Source of the DNA: Pseudoalteromonas sp. MSK9-3
Lineage (GTDB): Bacteria; Pseudomonadota; Gammaproteobacteria; Enterobacterales; Alteromonadaceae
Assembly (NCBI RefSeq): GCF_003590335.1
Contig: NZ_MIET01000022.1
Location: 95,388 to 159,387, forward strand
DNA length: 64,000 bases
Reading direction: 5' to 3'
The notes under the pieces were generated by a model. It saw only the letters and a program-made list of their open reading frames with translations. It searched no databases and was not told the DNA's origin. Both the position numbers and the translations under genes were made by a program. Shown piece by piece: positions 28,345-36,541 of this stretch (positions are counted from its first letter, which is position 1; every line of letters begins with the position of its first letter).

Positions 28345-30231
28345 ATGAATCGTGTAGCATATTCTCTACTAGCAAGTGCCGTCGCACTTGCTTTAACCGC
28401 CTGTAATGGCGACGATGGTGCCACTGGTGCTGCTGGCGAACAAGGCGATGCAGGTATCAATGGCACAAACGGCAGTGATGGCCAAAACGGCGCTAATGGC
28501 CAAAATGGTGTCGATGGTACTACAGGAAAGAGCGGTGTAAACGGCGGTTCTGGTTTGATCCGTATTGCAACCGTGCCAGCAGGAGCAGAGGTAACGGGGT
28601 TACATTTAACACGACAAGGTGACCTATTTTTCAATATCCAACACCCCAATGATGCCAACACTGAAGTTGATAGTTTTAACCAAAAAACCTATCACACAGG
28701 AACTGTTGGTGTATTAAGTGGTGTGAACTTCAATAACTTACCTAGAAATATTGTCAGCTCTGCGGTACCACATAGTGATTCAGCTCTAGAGCAACAAACC
28801 GTAGTCTCTGCGGTAGGCCAATATCAGATTTTGGGTCAAACTGGCGACACCTTCGCGCAATTAAATGAACAAGGTCTACCTGGCGGATTAGGGGTAATAT
28901 ACGGGATCAGTTCAAAGCAAGAAATAATTAAAAATAACATGCCTGACTTTAATGGCTTTGTTCCTGCGGGTGAAAACTCAGGTTACTTATTTACTAACTG
29001 GGAAGACTACCCAGGAGGCATGAGTCGCTTAAAAATGAGTAAAGCAACTAATGGAACTTGGTCTGTAGAAGAAGCCATGATGGTTGATTTTGACTCAGTA
29101 AAAGGTACCGCTGCAAATTGCTTTGGCTCCGTATCACCTTGGGGTACACCGCTCACTTCTGAAGAGTGGATCGTTGACTCAAAAGTAGATACCACAACAA
29201 ACCCTGCTTGGAATAAGCCCACAGATGTCAGTTCTCGTTTAGAGAACTTTCGACAATTCCTTGCGCCAGAGTTCCCAAACCCTTATCGCTACGGGTATAT
29301 TGCTGAGGTACAAAACCCAGCAACAGATACGCCAGATGTTGTTAAACACTTTACTATTGGTCGATATGAGCACGAAAACTCAGTGGTTATGCCTGACCGT
29401 CGCACCGTCTACTCCTCGCAAGATGACACCGGCGGTGTGCTATTTAAATTCATTGCCGATCAACCTGAAGACCTTAGCTCAGGTACATTATATGGCGCTA
29501 AGTTAACACAAGATGCCGGCCTTAATGACCCAGCAGTCACCGGGTTTGATATTGAATGGGTTGAATTAGCATCCAATACCAATGCCCAGATAGAAACTTG
29601 GATCGCACAATATGATGACGTTACCAGTGCAGATTACGTAGAGGGACAAACAAGCTACCTATCTGTCGCTGATGTACAAGCATGGGTTGATGGTAAAGCG
29701 ACCTACCCAACCGTTGCACAAGGTGGTGGTCCCATTACAGCGGGTAAGCCTATGGATGATCGAGTGGCATTCTTAGAGTCTCGCCAAGCAGCTCGCTTAA
29801 AAGGCGCAACAGCTGAATGGCGTAAACTAGAAGGGATCAGCATAAACCATGACCGTGTACTAGAAGCAATTACGGGCCAAGATGTTATCGCGGGTGAAAT
29901 TGTAGAAAAAGCCTATATGTATATTGGCATTGCTGATTTAGACAGCACCATGACAGATGGTGAAGGCGATATGCAATTGTCTGCTCGTGTAAAAGACTGT
30001 GGCGGTGTTTATCGCGCAAGCATAGACAGTAACTACAACCTGACACGTATTGAGCCTGTCGTTATGGGTGGCACATACCGTTCAAGTTTAACCGGCTCAG
30101 AGCGCTGTGATGTAAACCAGCTGTCTCAACCAGATAACGTCATTGTTATGCGTGATGGACGTATCCTTATCGGTGAAGATGGTTTTCAAGAAAACAATAC
30201 TTTGTGGATGTATGATCCCCAATCAAAGTAA
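28345..30231 (+). CDS. PhoX-like (DUF839) lipoprotein with collagen-like linker
   Basis: A 628-residue exported protein. The signal ends in a lipobox-like L-T-A-C (about residue 20), followed by some 15 Gly-X-Y triplets (about 22-70), a flexible collagen-like spacer rich in G-D-x, G-T-N and G-Q-N. The rest is a PhoX/DUF839 beta-propeller: H-E-N-S-V-V-M-P-D-R-R-T-V-Y-S-S-Q-D-D and Y-K/F-K-F-I-A-D type motifs, with G-x-I-L-I-G-E-D-G near the end. PhoX enzymes are Ca/Fe phosphatases, but many DUF839 lipoproteins in marine bacteria have no proven activity. A terminator separates it from the diheme lipoprotein gene. Confidence 0.82.
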   Translation: MNRVAYSLLASAVALALTACNGDDGATGAAGEQGDAGINGTNGSDGQNGANGQNGVDGTTGKSGVNGGSGLIRIATVPAGAEVTGLHLTRQGDLFFNIQHPNDANTEVDSFNQKTYHTGTVGVLSGVNFNNLPRNIVSSAVPHSDSALEQQTVVSAVGQYQILGQTGDTFAQLNEQGLPGGLGVIYGISSKQEIIKNNMPDFNGFVPAGENSGYLFTNWEDYPGGMSRLKMSKATNGTWSVEEAMMVDFDSVKGTAANCFGSVSPWGTPLTSEEWIVDSKVDTTTNPAWNKPTDVSSRLENFRQFLAPEFPNPYRYGYIAEVQNPATDTPDVVKHFTIGRYEHENSVVMPDRRTVYSSQDDTGGVLFKFIADQPEDLSSGTLYGAKLTQDAGLNDPAVTGFDIEWVELASNTNAQIETWIAQYDDVTSADYVEGQTSYLSVADVQAWVDGKATYPTVAQGGGPITAGKPMDDRVAFLESRQAARLKGATAEWRKLEGISINHDRVLEAITGQDVIAGEIVEKAYMYIGIADLDSTMTDGEGDMQLSARVKDCGGVYRASIDSNYNLTRIEPVVMGGTYRSSLTGSERCDVNQLSQPDNVIVMRDGRILIGEDGFQENNTLWMYDPQSK

Positions 30232-30253
30232 CCGTTAACATTTTATTAGTCTG

Positions 30254-30283
30254 AGCGGCACTCATCGCATTGCCGCTTTTTTT
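30254..30283 (+). terminator. Rho-independent terminator after the PhoX-like gene
   Basis: AGCGGC, a 12-base loop and GCCGCT are followed by a run of Ts, 22 bp after the stop. It lies 25 bp before the next gene and may reduce read-through into it. Confidence 0.85.
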
Positions 30284-30308
30284 AGCAACAAAAATAGAAG
30301 TCATAAAA

Positions 30309-31970
30309 ATGAAACAGCTTCTCTTAGTATTACTATTGCCTGTATCTATCACCGTGTTACTTGGCTGCTCAGAACAAAACATCATCCTCGGTACTGAACT
30401 TAACGCAAACACCCATACAGCACCACCCAGTGCCCCGCCATACCAAGTAGGCGATGACATTCCTGCACTGGCTTATATTGAACATAACGAAACGTACAAT
30501 GCAGAATCGGTGATCCCACCGCAGTGCTATACCAAAACAAACGGTGTAAATAATCCGTGTTATGCATGCCACCAAACTGACCGTACAGATCTAAATAGGC
30601 CAAATCAAATGGCTGACGGTAATTTACAGGGTGACTATGAATTTTCAGATCTGGGAGTAAAAAACCACTGGAAAAACCTGTTTGTTGACCGAACTGACTT
30701 AATCAAAGGCATTTCAGATAAAACAATACTCGATTGGATAAACCAAGATAATTACAGTGAGTTTATCAAAAAACAGCAAGCCAACTCACAATGGCAAGGT
30801 GAGATCACCCCCATTAAAAACTTGGCATACCCAGAAAAAGCATTTAACTCCCAGGGTTTTGCGAAAGATGGCAGCGGCTGGGTCGCATTCAACTATAAGC
30901 CATTCCCTAGTACCTTTTGGCCTACGAATGGCTCAACTGGAGACGTCATGATCAGGCTGCCAAGTGCATTTAGGGAAGTGAAAGGCGTGTATAACCAAGA
31001 CGCTTATCTTGCCAACCTCAGCCTTGTAGAGCTTGCTTTAAAAGGATTAGAAACAATCTCAACACCGCCAATCAATGAGCAACGAGTAGGCAGCGATTTA
31101 AATTCTGATGGCAAACTCTCTACCGTTAATCATATAACCAAACAACCCCACTATGTTGGCGATGCGACCTCACCGTTGGCATATCAGCTGTATCCAGAAG
31201 GCACCGAGTTTTTGCATACCGTTCGCTACATAGGCGTAGACAGTAACGGCACCATATTTAACGCGCCACGCATGAAAGAAGTGCGCTATATGAAAAAGCA
31301 TAACTTCAAGTCTAAACAAGAACTTGGTACATCATATTATCGAGAAGCGAAAGAAAAATCATTTGAAAATCTACCTCAAACACTCTATCTCGGAGATCAG
31401 GGTATCAATAACAGTTTTGGCTGGACCATCAATGGCTATATAGAAGATACGCAAGGAAAATTAAGGCCTCAGCATAAACAAGAACTGGCTTTTTGTAATG
31501 GGTGTCACAAAACAGTTGGCGCAACATACGACCAAACATTTTCATTTGCTCGTAAAGTGACTGGTAAAAAAGGGTGGGGTTATATCGATTTAAAATCAAT
31601 GACGGATGTACCAAATAAAGGTGAAACAGACGGAGAGTTTTTAACCTATATGACCCGTGTTGGCGGTGGAGATGAATTTAGACAAAATCAAGAAATGCTT
31701 ATGCGCTGGTTCAATGAGGATGGCCAACTTAATACTGAAAAAGTCAAAGCCACATCCACACTCTATGATCTTATTACACCATCTCCTGAGCGCGCACTGG
31801 CTTTAAATAAGGCGTATCTATCAATTGTCAAAGAACAAAGCTACTTATTTGGTCGAGATGCTACTTTGGTTAAAGCACACAATGTTTTAGAGCATGTAAA
31901 TGATAGCCAACAACCCCTTAAGCCAGAGCATCGTTATGTGTGGGATATGCAGTTAGCGTGGGCTGATTGA
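30309..31970 (+). CDS. Diheme c-type cytochrome lipoprotein, unknown role
   Basis: A 553-residue exported lipoprotein (signal ending L-L-G-C at residue 20). Two covalent heme sites are present: C-Y-A-C-H at residues 84-88 and C-N-G-C-H at 396-400, about 310 residues apart. Between and after them are unclassified segments (P-K-P-F-P-S-T-F-W-P-T-N-G-S, E-V-R-Y-M-K-K-H). It is probably a periplasmic or outer-membrane electron carrier or oxidoreductase, but I recognise no named family. I chose the ATG at 30309, because the segment from 30270 would add 13 residues before the signal. It follows the PhoX-like gene and may work with it. Confidence 0.75.
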   Translation: MKQLLLVLLLPVSITVLLGCSEQNIILGTELNANTHTAPPSAPPYQVGDDIPALAYIEHNETYNAESVIPPQCYTKTNGVNNPCYACHQTDRTDLNRPNQMADGNLQGDYEFSDLGVKNHWKNLFVDRTDLIKGISDKTILDWINQDNYSEFIKKQQANSQWQGEITPIKNLAYPEKAFNSQGFAKDGSGWVAFNYKPFPSTFWPTNGSTGDVMIRLPSAFREVKGVYNQDAYLANLSLVELALKGLETISTPPINEQRVGSDLNSDGKLSTVNHITKQPHYVGDATSPLAYQLYPEGTEFLHTVRYIGVDSNGTIFNAPRMKEVRYMKKHNFKSKQELGTSYYREAKEKSFENLPQTLYLGDQGINNSFGWTINGYIEDTQGKLRPQHKQELAFCNGCHKTVGATYDQTFSFARKVTGKKGWGYIDLKSMTDVPNKGETDGEFLTYMTRVGGGDEFRQNQEMLMRWFNEDGQLNTEKVKATSTLYDLITPSPERALALNKAYLSIVKEQSYLFGRDATLVKAHNVLEHVNDSQQPLKPEHRYVWDMQLAWAD

Positions 31971-31985
31971 TAAAAATGGTAACCT

Positions 31986-32030
31986 AGTAAGTAAAATAGT
32001 GATCTGTATCGGTTCACTATTTTACTTACT
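31986..32030. repeat. 17-bp inverted repeat closing the left end of the array
   Basis: AGTAAGTAAAATAGTGA at 31986-32002 is the exact complement of TCACTATTTTACTTACT at 32014-32030, with an 11-base loop. It is an array motif paired with its own reverse copy. It begins 16 bp after the diheme lipoprotein stop and could also end that transcript. Confidence 0.9.
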
Positions 32031-32381
32031 TGATGGTATGTAAGTCCTGCGACACTCTATTTTACCGCTATAGATCAGTATTTTACCAAGCTAGATGGAT
32101 GAGATCACACTTTTACTAACTAGGTACAAGCCAGATCGTTATTTTACTAACCTCGATTAAACAGATCATTGTTTTACTAACTAATCATGGCAAAAACAAT
32201 GATTTGTCCATAAAAACCCCTTCCATTCCCTTAGTAGCCCTATATGAGATATCACGAGATCAAGATTTTACTAACTAAAAGTGTATAAATCACAACTTAA
32301 GATCAGATTTTTACTAACAAAGACACTGCGATAACATGCTGAGATCAGATTTTTATTAACTAGAAGGAGAAAAAGCGTCAT

Positions 32382-32427
32382 AGAGATCACGATATTACTA
32401 AGTTATGTTAGTAATATCGTGATCTCT
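32382..32427. repeat. 20-bp perfect inverted repeat closing the right end of the array
   Basis: AGAGATCACGATATTACTAA at 32382-32401 pairs exactly with its complement at 32408-32427 across a 6-base loop, GTTATG. It again joins one array motif to its reverse copy, so both array borders are head-to-head pairs. Confidence 0.92.
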
Positions 32428-32485
32428 AAGGGGGTGACTACCTATTTAATCGTAAACTAAAGCTTAAACGCTAATAAATAGGTCA

Positions 32486-32818
32486 TTAAATTAGCATTAA
32501 GATACTTGTTATGATTAATAATGCCGGAAGTACGTAAATAAGTGATCTCAGCTTTGCCGGTTGATAACTTAGTACTAACGCCAAACACATCACAGAGACG
32601 GCCATATAGCCACAGAATAATACGCTGCCATAACCAAATTGGTGCCACATGCTCACCACCGCACTGGCTAATAAACAAACCCACGACATTATCAGTATAT
32701 GACGGCTCGACTTTGTATCAATTCGTACAGCGAATACGGCTCTGTAATGACTACTTTTAGCCAACGCAAAGCCTGTAAAACCGGTAAAGCAAAGCAAAAA
32801 TGCAAGGAGCTGCGTCAT
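32486..32818 (-). CDS. DUF3325 membrane protein of an iron-uptake operon
   Basis: A 110-residue protein with about four membrane helices and the DUF3325 pattern (short, starting M-x-x-L-A-F-L-L-C-F-x-G-F, then H-Y-R-A-V-F). DUF3325 genes usually follow a PepSY protein gene in siderophore-uptake loci. Its ATG overlaps the stop of the PepSY gene by 4 bp. Function unknown; iron-related by context. Confidence 0.82.
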   Translation of the reverse strand: MTQLLAFLLCFTGFTGFALAKSSHYRAVFAVRIDTKSSRHILIMSWVCLLASAVVSMWHQFGYGSVLFCGYMAVSVMCLALVLSYQPAKLRSLIYVLPALLIITSILMLI

Positions 32819-34407
32819 ACCACTTGCCCCTTTAATGTTCTACTAGTTGCAGGAGTTGCAGCTTCTTTGTTCGCCAATTTACGGCTTTGAATATAAAACA
32901 CAGCGGCAGTGATTAAACACAATATATCAAACCCAGCTAAAACCCACTGCTGCTTTACTATATAACTTACTAAATTCCCCTGTGTTGTAAATGCATTACA
33001 AAGAGGTAATAAAAGCCATAATACGGCATTAAACTGTGCTAACTGACGCCATTGGGCAGTGCCCGCTTTGTATAAAGCCATGAGCGCTACACCCAGCCAT
33101 CCTAAAAAGAAAAGGTGGATTTCAGCCTCAGCACGACCTGTAAAACTATCCGGTAATAAGCGATTAGCAAAGAAAAATGCCGCCGTCGCGACTGGCAAGC
33201 CCATAATGGTTGCCAAATTAAGGCCTTCTACCAGTCTGAGCCCAAAGCTTGCTGTTTGATCTGCCTTCATACGTTCACGAATACGCTTCGCCCACATAAC
33301 AGCGCCACTGCCTATCATGACGCACCCAGCAATACCACACACAAAGAATAACCACCGCAGGCCGGGTAATGCTAAACGTCCCGTATGTAACGCTATCATG
33401 CCATCATATAACGTTTCACTGGCACTCAACTCTGTATTTGCCGTCATCACGAGCTCACCCGTGACTGTGTTATATATCCATACGGGCATTTCATCTTGTA
33501 CTTTAGTTCCCGTATTAGCATAAAATTTAAGCTGTGCAGTTTCATCTGACGGGTGATCGACAATAACCCGCTTTACATCTATGTTTGGCCAGTTAGTATA
33601 AAACTGATCTACAAGTTGTTTCATAGGTAACATTTCAACCCGATTCCCAGTGATATCAACGTGCTGCCTTGCGGGGTTTAGATCGGCAAAGAAAGCTTTT
33701 CTCCCCTCCTCATATTGCGTCATCGCTGGGTAGGGAAATAACATGAAAATCAAAGTGACTAAACCGGTATAGGTGATCATAATATGAAATGGCAACGCCA
33801 ATACAGATGACAGGTTATGTGCATCTAACCAAGTACGTACACCTTTTCCTTTTCTAAACTGAAACATATCTTTAAAAATGCGTTTATGGATCACGACGCC
33901 TGAAATCAAGCCAATCAGCATAAATAAACTAGCAAAAGATACTAGCCAACGTGCAATAGTGCGGTCCATATAGTGTAAATCAAAGTGGAGTCGATAAAAG
34001 AATAACCCACCTTTGCTATCTCTATATTCGTTTAGCGTTTCCTCAGTGTTTGGATCCATAAACTGATCGTGCCATTGACCGCGCTCCCCCTCTTTTCCTT
34101 TGTCTTGATACGACACTTCAATTGCGCGACTACGTTCAGTGGGTAAACCAACCCACCAAGTTTCAGCATCCGCTGCGTTAGCCTCTAAATGCTGTAACGC
34201 TGAGGTAATTTGACTCTGTTGCGACAACACTCGATTTTCTTGTGGCGCTACATCGTGAATAGCAGGCTGTGACCACAGCGTAATTTCATGACGAAAAAAA
34301 CTCAGGGTACCTGCGAAAAAAATAAGAAATAACAACCAACATACTAAAAGACCTGTCCAAGTATGTAACCATGTCATTGAACGAAAAAAGCTATCTTTCA
34401 TAACCAA
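32815..34407 (-). CDS. PepSY-associated TM domain protein, putative ferric-siderophore reductase-like
   Basis: A 530-residue inner-membrane protein with the PepSY_TM pattern: S-M-T-W-L-H-T-W-T-G-L-L at the N-terminus, a first helix (L-V-C-W-L-L-F-L-I-F-F-A-G-T-L-S-F), a large periplasmic loop with two PepSY-like folds, H-x-x-L-H-Y and H-N-L-S-S/L-P-F-H motifs that may ligate heme, and helices at about 185-205, 245-265 and 365-500. Relatives (FoxB, PiuB, Fsr types) reduce or import siderophore iron. It sits between DUF3649 and DUF3325, with overlaps at both ends, under a Fur-like box. Confidence 0.88.
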   Translation of the reverse strand: MVMKDSFFRSMTWLHTWTGLLVCWLLFLIFFAGTLSFFRHEITLWSQPAIHDVAPQENRVLSQQSQITSALQHLEANAADAETWWVGLPTERSRAIEVSYQDKGKEGERGQWHDQFMDPNTEETLNEYRDSKGGLFFYRLHFDLHYMDRTIARWLVSFASLFMLIGLISGVVIHKRIFKDMFQFRKGKGVRTWLDAHNLSSVLALPFHIMITYTGLVTLIFMLFPYPAMTQYEEGRKAFFADLNPARQHVDITGNRVEMLPMKQLVDQFYTNWPNIDVKRVIVDHPSDETAQLKFYANTGTKVQDEMPVWIYNTVTGELVMTANTELSASETLYDGMIALHTGRLALPGLRWLFFVCGIAGCVMIGSGAVMWAKRIRERMKADQTASFGLRLVEGLNLATIMGLPVATAAFFFANRLLPDSFTGRAEAEIHLFFLGWLGVALMALYKAGTAQWRQLAQFNAVLWLLLPLCNAFTTQGNLVSYIVKQQWVLAGFDILCLITAAVFYIQSRKLANKEAATPATSRTLKGQVV

Positions 34408-34700
34408 CCTTTAATGAATGCAAGCAATAAAGCCTGACATGTACCTAATAATATTAAGACCCCATATACTTTTCGTAGCGTTCGCACACTGAATACCCAA
34501 ATAAATACACATACATAAACTAAAATACTCAAACTAACGGCAAGTAATACAGAATCCGTTTTTGGTAATGGCACCACAGCCGCAAGTAAAGAGACCGCAA
34601 TCGCAGAAAAAACATAGCCACCAACAATGGCAGCGAAAAAACGCGAACACACTAAGAACTGAGCACTTTTAAACCAAGTACCGATATGGGATATAACCAC
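34398..34700 (-). CDS. DUF3649 small membrane protein of the iron operon
   Basis: A 100-residue protein with three predicted helices and the DUF3649 pattern R-F-x-A-A-I-V-G-G-Y-x-F-S. It is the first gene of the DUF3649-PepSY-DUF3325 operon, a common arrangement next to siderophore receptors. No TonB receptor gene lies in the window. Its function is unknown. Confidence 0.85.
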   Translation of the reverse strand: MVISHIGTWFKSAQFLVCSRFFAAIVGGYVFSAIAVSLLAAVVPLPKTDSVLLAVSLSILVYVCVFIWVFSVRTLRKVYGVLILLGTCQALLLAFIKGWL

Positions 34701-34760
34701 GATAAAACCCTAGGGGATAAAATACAGAAAAATAAATTATGCTAAATTAGACACAAAAAA

Positions 34761-34779
34761 GATAGTCATTCTCATTTGT
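34761..34779 (-). promoter_or_regulatory. Candidate Fur box of the iron operon
   Basis: On the minus strand ACAAATGAGAATGACTATC resembles the Fur consensus GATAATGATAATCATTATC, with AATGAGAAT and ACTATC halves. It is 60 bp before the DUF3649 start, a usual operator position. Iron-repressed expression is inference. Confidence 0.6.
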
Positions 34780-34908
34780 ATTTGTATATAAATGAGGCAA
34801 AAGGAAATGAATAACCAATATGTACCTATTAATGACGTAAATCTCGTTCAGATACGAAAAAAGAAGTATACTTTAAAGCTCGTTATATGAAGGAAGCGGT
34901 CGATTAGT

Positions 34909-35481
34909 GTGACAATTTTAGATGAAATTAAACAGTGCAAAATATGTCATGACCACTTACCTTTAGGCGCGAACCCAACCATTCAAGGAAACAAGAACGC
35001 GCGTATCCTCATTGCAGGGCAAGCACCCAGTAAAACTGTACACCTTACAAATAAACCGTTTAATGATGCCAGTGGTGTGAGGCTCAGGTCATGGTTAAAT
35101 GTCACCAGTGACGTATTCTATAACCCAAATATATTCGCCATTGTACCCATGGCATTTTGTTACCCTGGCAAGGGAAAAAGCGGTGATCTGCCACCACCTC
35201 CGATATGTGCACAAAAATGGCGTAAAACATTATTGCAGTATTTCAATAAAGTCGAACTAACACTTGTCATAGGGCAATATGCACAACAATATCATTTTGC
35301 AAACTTTACAAGCGTCACAGAACAAACTAAGCAGTGGCAAACGCAGTTACCAAACATAATAGCTTTACCACACCCGAGCCCAAGAAACCGACACTGGTTA
35401 CAGAAAAATAGCTGGTTTGAGCAAGACGTTATACCTATTTTGCAAACTAACACAAACAAAATTATAACAAAAATTAAATAA
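34909..35481 (+). CDS. Uracil-DNA glycosylase family protein, likely 4Fe-4S type
   Basis: A 190-residue UDG-superfamily protein. The N-terminal C-K-I-C (Cys10, Cys13) and later Cys84 and Cys100 fit the four-Cys iron-sulfur cluster of family 4/5-like enzymes. The active-site loop reads I-A-G-Q-A-P-S (usual G-E-A-P-G), and the C-terminal loop is L-P-H-P-S-P-R-N. Two departures from the canonical loop residues (Gln for Glu, Ser for Gly) mean that uracil removal is not certain. The start is GTG at 34909 with AAGGAAG at 34890. It is divergent from the iron operon. Confidence 0.8.
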   Translation: MTILDEIKQCKICHDHLPLGANPTIQGNKNARILIAGQAPSKTVHLTNKPFNDASGVRLRSWLNVTSDVFYNPNIFAIVPMAFCYPGKGKSGDLPPPPICAQKWRKTLLQYFNKVELTLVIGQYAQQYHFANFTSVTEQTKQWQTQLPNIIALPHPSPRNRHWLQKNSWFEQDVIPILQTNTNKIITKIK

Positions 35482-35573
35482 TTACAGGGATCTCATTGCG
35501 TAATTTGGATTTGTTACGCATAATTCACTCTAACTTAGGTACTAACACATTAACATTTTCAAAGGACTTGAAT

Positions 35574-35954
35574 ATGCTGTATAGAATTACTGGTTGGGCG
35601 GCTATAGCCCTCAGCATCGTTGCATTATTTCCAAGCTACCAAACCGGTGCATTATCTGTGATTGGTTTCTATATTTGTTTATTTTCGTTATTGATAGGAG
35701 CCTTCGCCAGCCATTTAGGGCACTACTTTTACTATCGAACCGTCTTTCTAATTGCACTTATGAATGTTTTCATCGTTAATGATGGAACACGATTTATGTT
35801 GTTGATTGAGCAAAGCGATTGGGTTTATATTGGCTCCATGTACGGTATATTTATCGTGGTTGGGAGTATATGTAGCTTTTTGATCCGAAGGGAAGATACC
35901 CATCAGTTAAATCCAAAGCGATATGAGGCATCGCAAAAAAAATTGTCTCCGTGA
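35574..35954 (+). CDS. Small membrane protein with four helices, unknown
   Basis: A 126-residue protein from the ATG at 35574, preceded by AAAGGA. Four hydrophobic segments (about residues 5-22, 26-45, 50-68 and 82-102) are followed by a charged tail (R-R-E-D-T-H-Q-L-N-P-K-R-Y). A longer frame from a 35496 start lacks support. It lies 92 bp after the glycosylase gene. I do not recognise the family. Confidence 0.65.
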   Translation: MLYRITGWAAIALSIVALFPSYQTGALSVIGFYICLFSLLIGAFASHLGHYFYYRTVFLIALMNVFIVNDGTRFMLLIEQSDWVYIGSMYGIFIVVGSICSFLIRREDTHQLNPKRYEASQKKLSP

Positions 35955-35978
35955 TGACAGCTCATACCGCTTAAAAGC

Positions 35979-36458
35979 TTACTTTGAAGCGAACGCAAGC
36001 AATTCATCACCGGATAATCGATTTATGATCCATTCATTCTGCTGTTTAGCACCAATGCTATGATAAAAATCAATTGCAGGTTGATTCCAATCTAGCACAA
36101 CCCATTCAAACCGCCCACAATCTTTGTCTATTGCCAGCCGCGCCAAGTGCTTCATAATCGCTTTACCAGCGCCATTACCTCTTTTATTTTGAGAAACATA
36201 AAGATCTTCTAAATACAGGCCATATTTGCCTAGCCAAGTAGAGTAATTAAAAAAGTACACCGCAAACCCAATGGCTTCACCTCGCTCTTCGCAGATCAAA
36301 GCATGCGCACGAACATCATCACCAAATAGTTTATTTTCTATATCTGCCACTGTATTAAATACAGCGTCAGGCTCTTTTTCATAAACAGCTAACTCATTTA
36401 TAAAATGCAGAATAGTAACCGCATCGGATTTAACAGCAGCGCGTATTTCAATTGTCAT
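35979..36458 (-). CDS. GNAT acetyltransferase, diamine acetyltransferase-like
   Basis: A 159-residue GNAT protein: E-I-R-A-A-V-K-S-D at the start, acetyl-CoA loop N-K-R-G-N-G-A-G-K-A-I-M-K, L-Y-L-E-D-L-Y-V-S before it and the C-terminal D-W-N-Q-P-A-I-D-F-Y-H-S-I-G-A. The E-D-L-Y-V and L-D-W-N-x-x-A-I-x-F-Y motifs are typical of SAT1/PaiA-like polyamine or thialysine acetyltransferases. The substrate is not proven. It is divergent from the LysR gene at 36542. Confidence 0.88.
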   Translation of the reverse strand: MTIEIRAAVKSDAVTILHFINELAVYEKEPDAVFNTVADIENKLFGDDVRAHALICEERGEAIGFAVYFFNYSTWLGKYGLYLEDLYVSQNKRGNGAGKAIMKHLARLAIDKDCGRFEWVVLDWNQPAIDFYHSIGAKQQNEWIINRLSGDELLAFASK

Positions 36459-36541
36459 TGTCGTTTTTCCTTTTTAAATTCACAGTACTCAGTGTATGCT
36501 AAATCCCCACATGTATTAAGTGCATATATTGCACTGAGTGA

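Larger units (their letters stand above)
31984..32427. repeat. Iteron-like array of GATCA-N3-TTTTACTAAC motifs
   Basis: At least eight plus-strand copies of a roughly 20-bp motif start with GATC at 32073, 32103, 32134, 32164, 32258, 32301, 32343 and 32385, all reading GATC then TTTTA (or TATTA) and CTAAC or a near match. A degenerate copy lies at 32051, and minus-strand copies lie at the two ends (31984-32004 and 32408-32424). Start-to-start spacings are 30, 31, 30, 94, 43, 42 and 42 bp. The 515-bp gap lies between two convergent genes and contains no reading frame. Every copy includes a Dam-type GATC site. The role is unknown. Confidence 0.85.

Noticed and set aside
31984..32427. CRISPR array or simple terminator cluster
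   Set aside because: Motifs are short and degenerate, with 8-70 bp gaps that are not unique spacers, and no cas gene. Only the end hairpins are terminator-like, and they lack T runs.
31984..32427. Replication origin of a plasmid or second chromosome
   Set aside because: The pattern resembles iterons, but no initiator, partition gene or DnaA box was seen in the window, so an origin is not claimed.
34909..35481. Antiphage or nucleotide-deaminase-linked role for the uracil-DNA glycosylase
   Set aside because: No associated defence gene is near; the protein is simply a short Fe-S type glycosylase with slightly altered loop residues.
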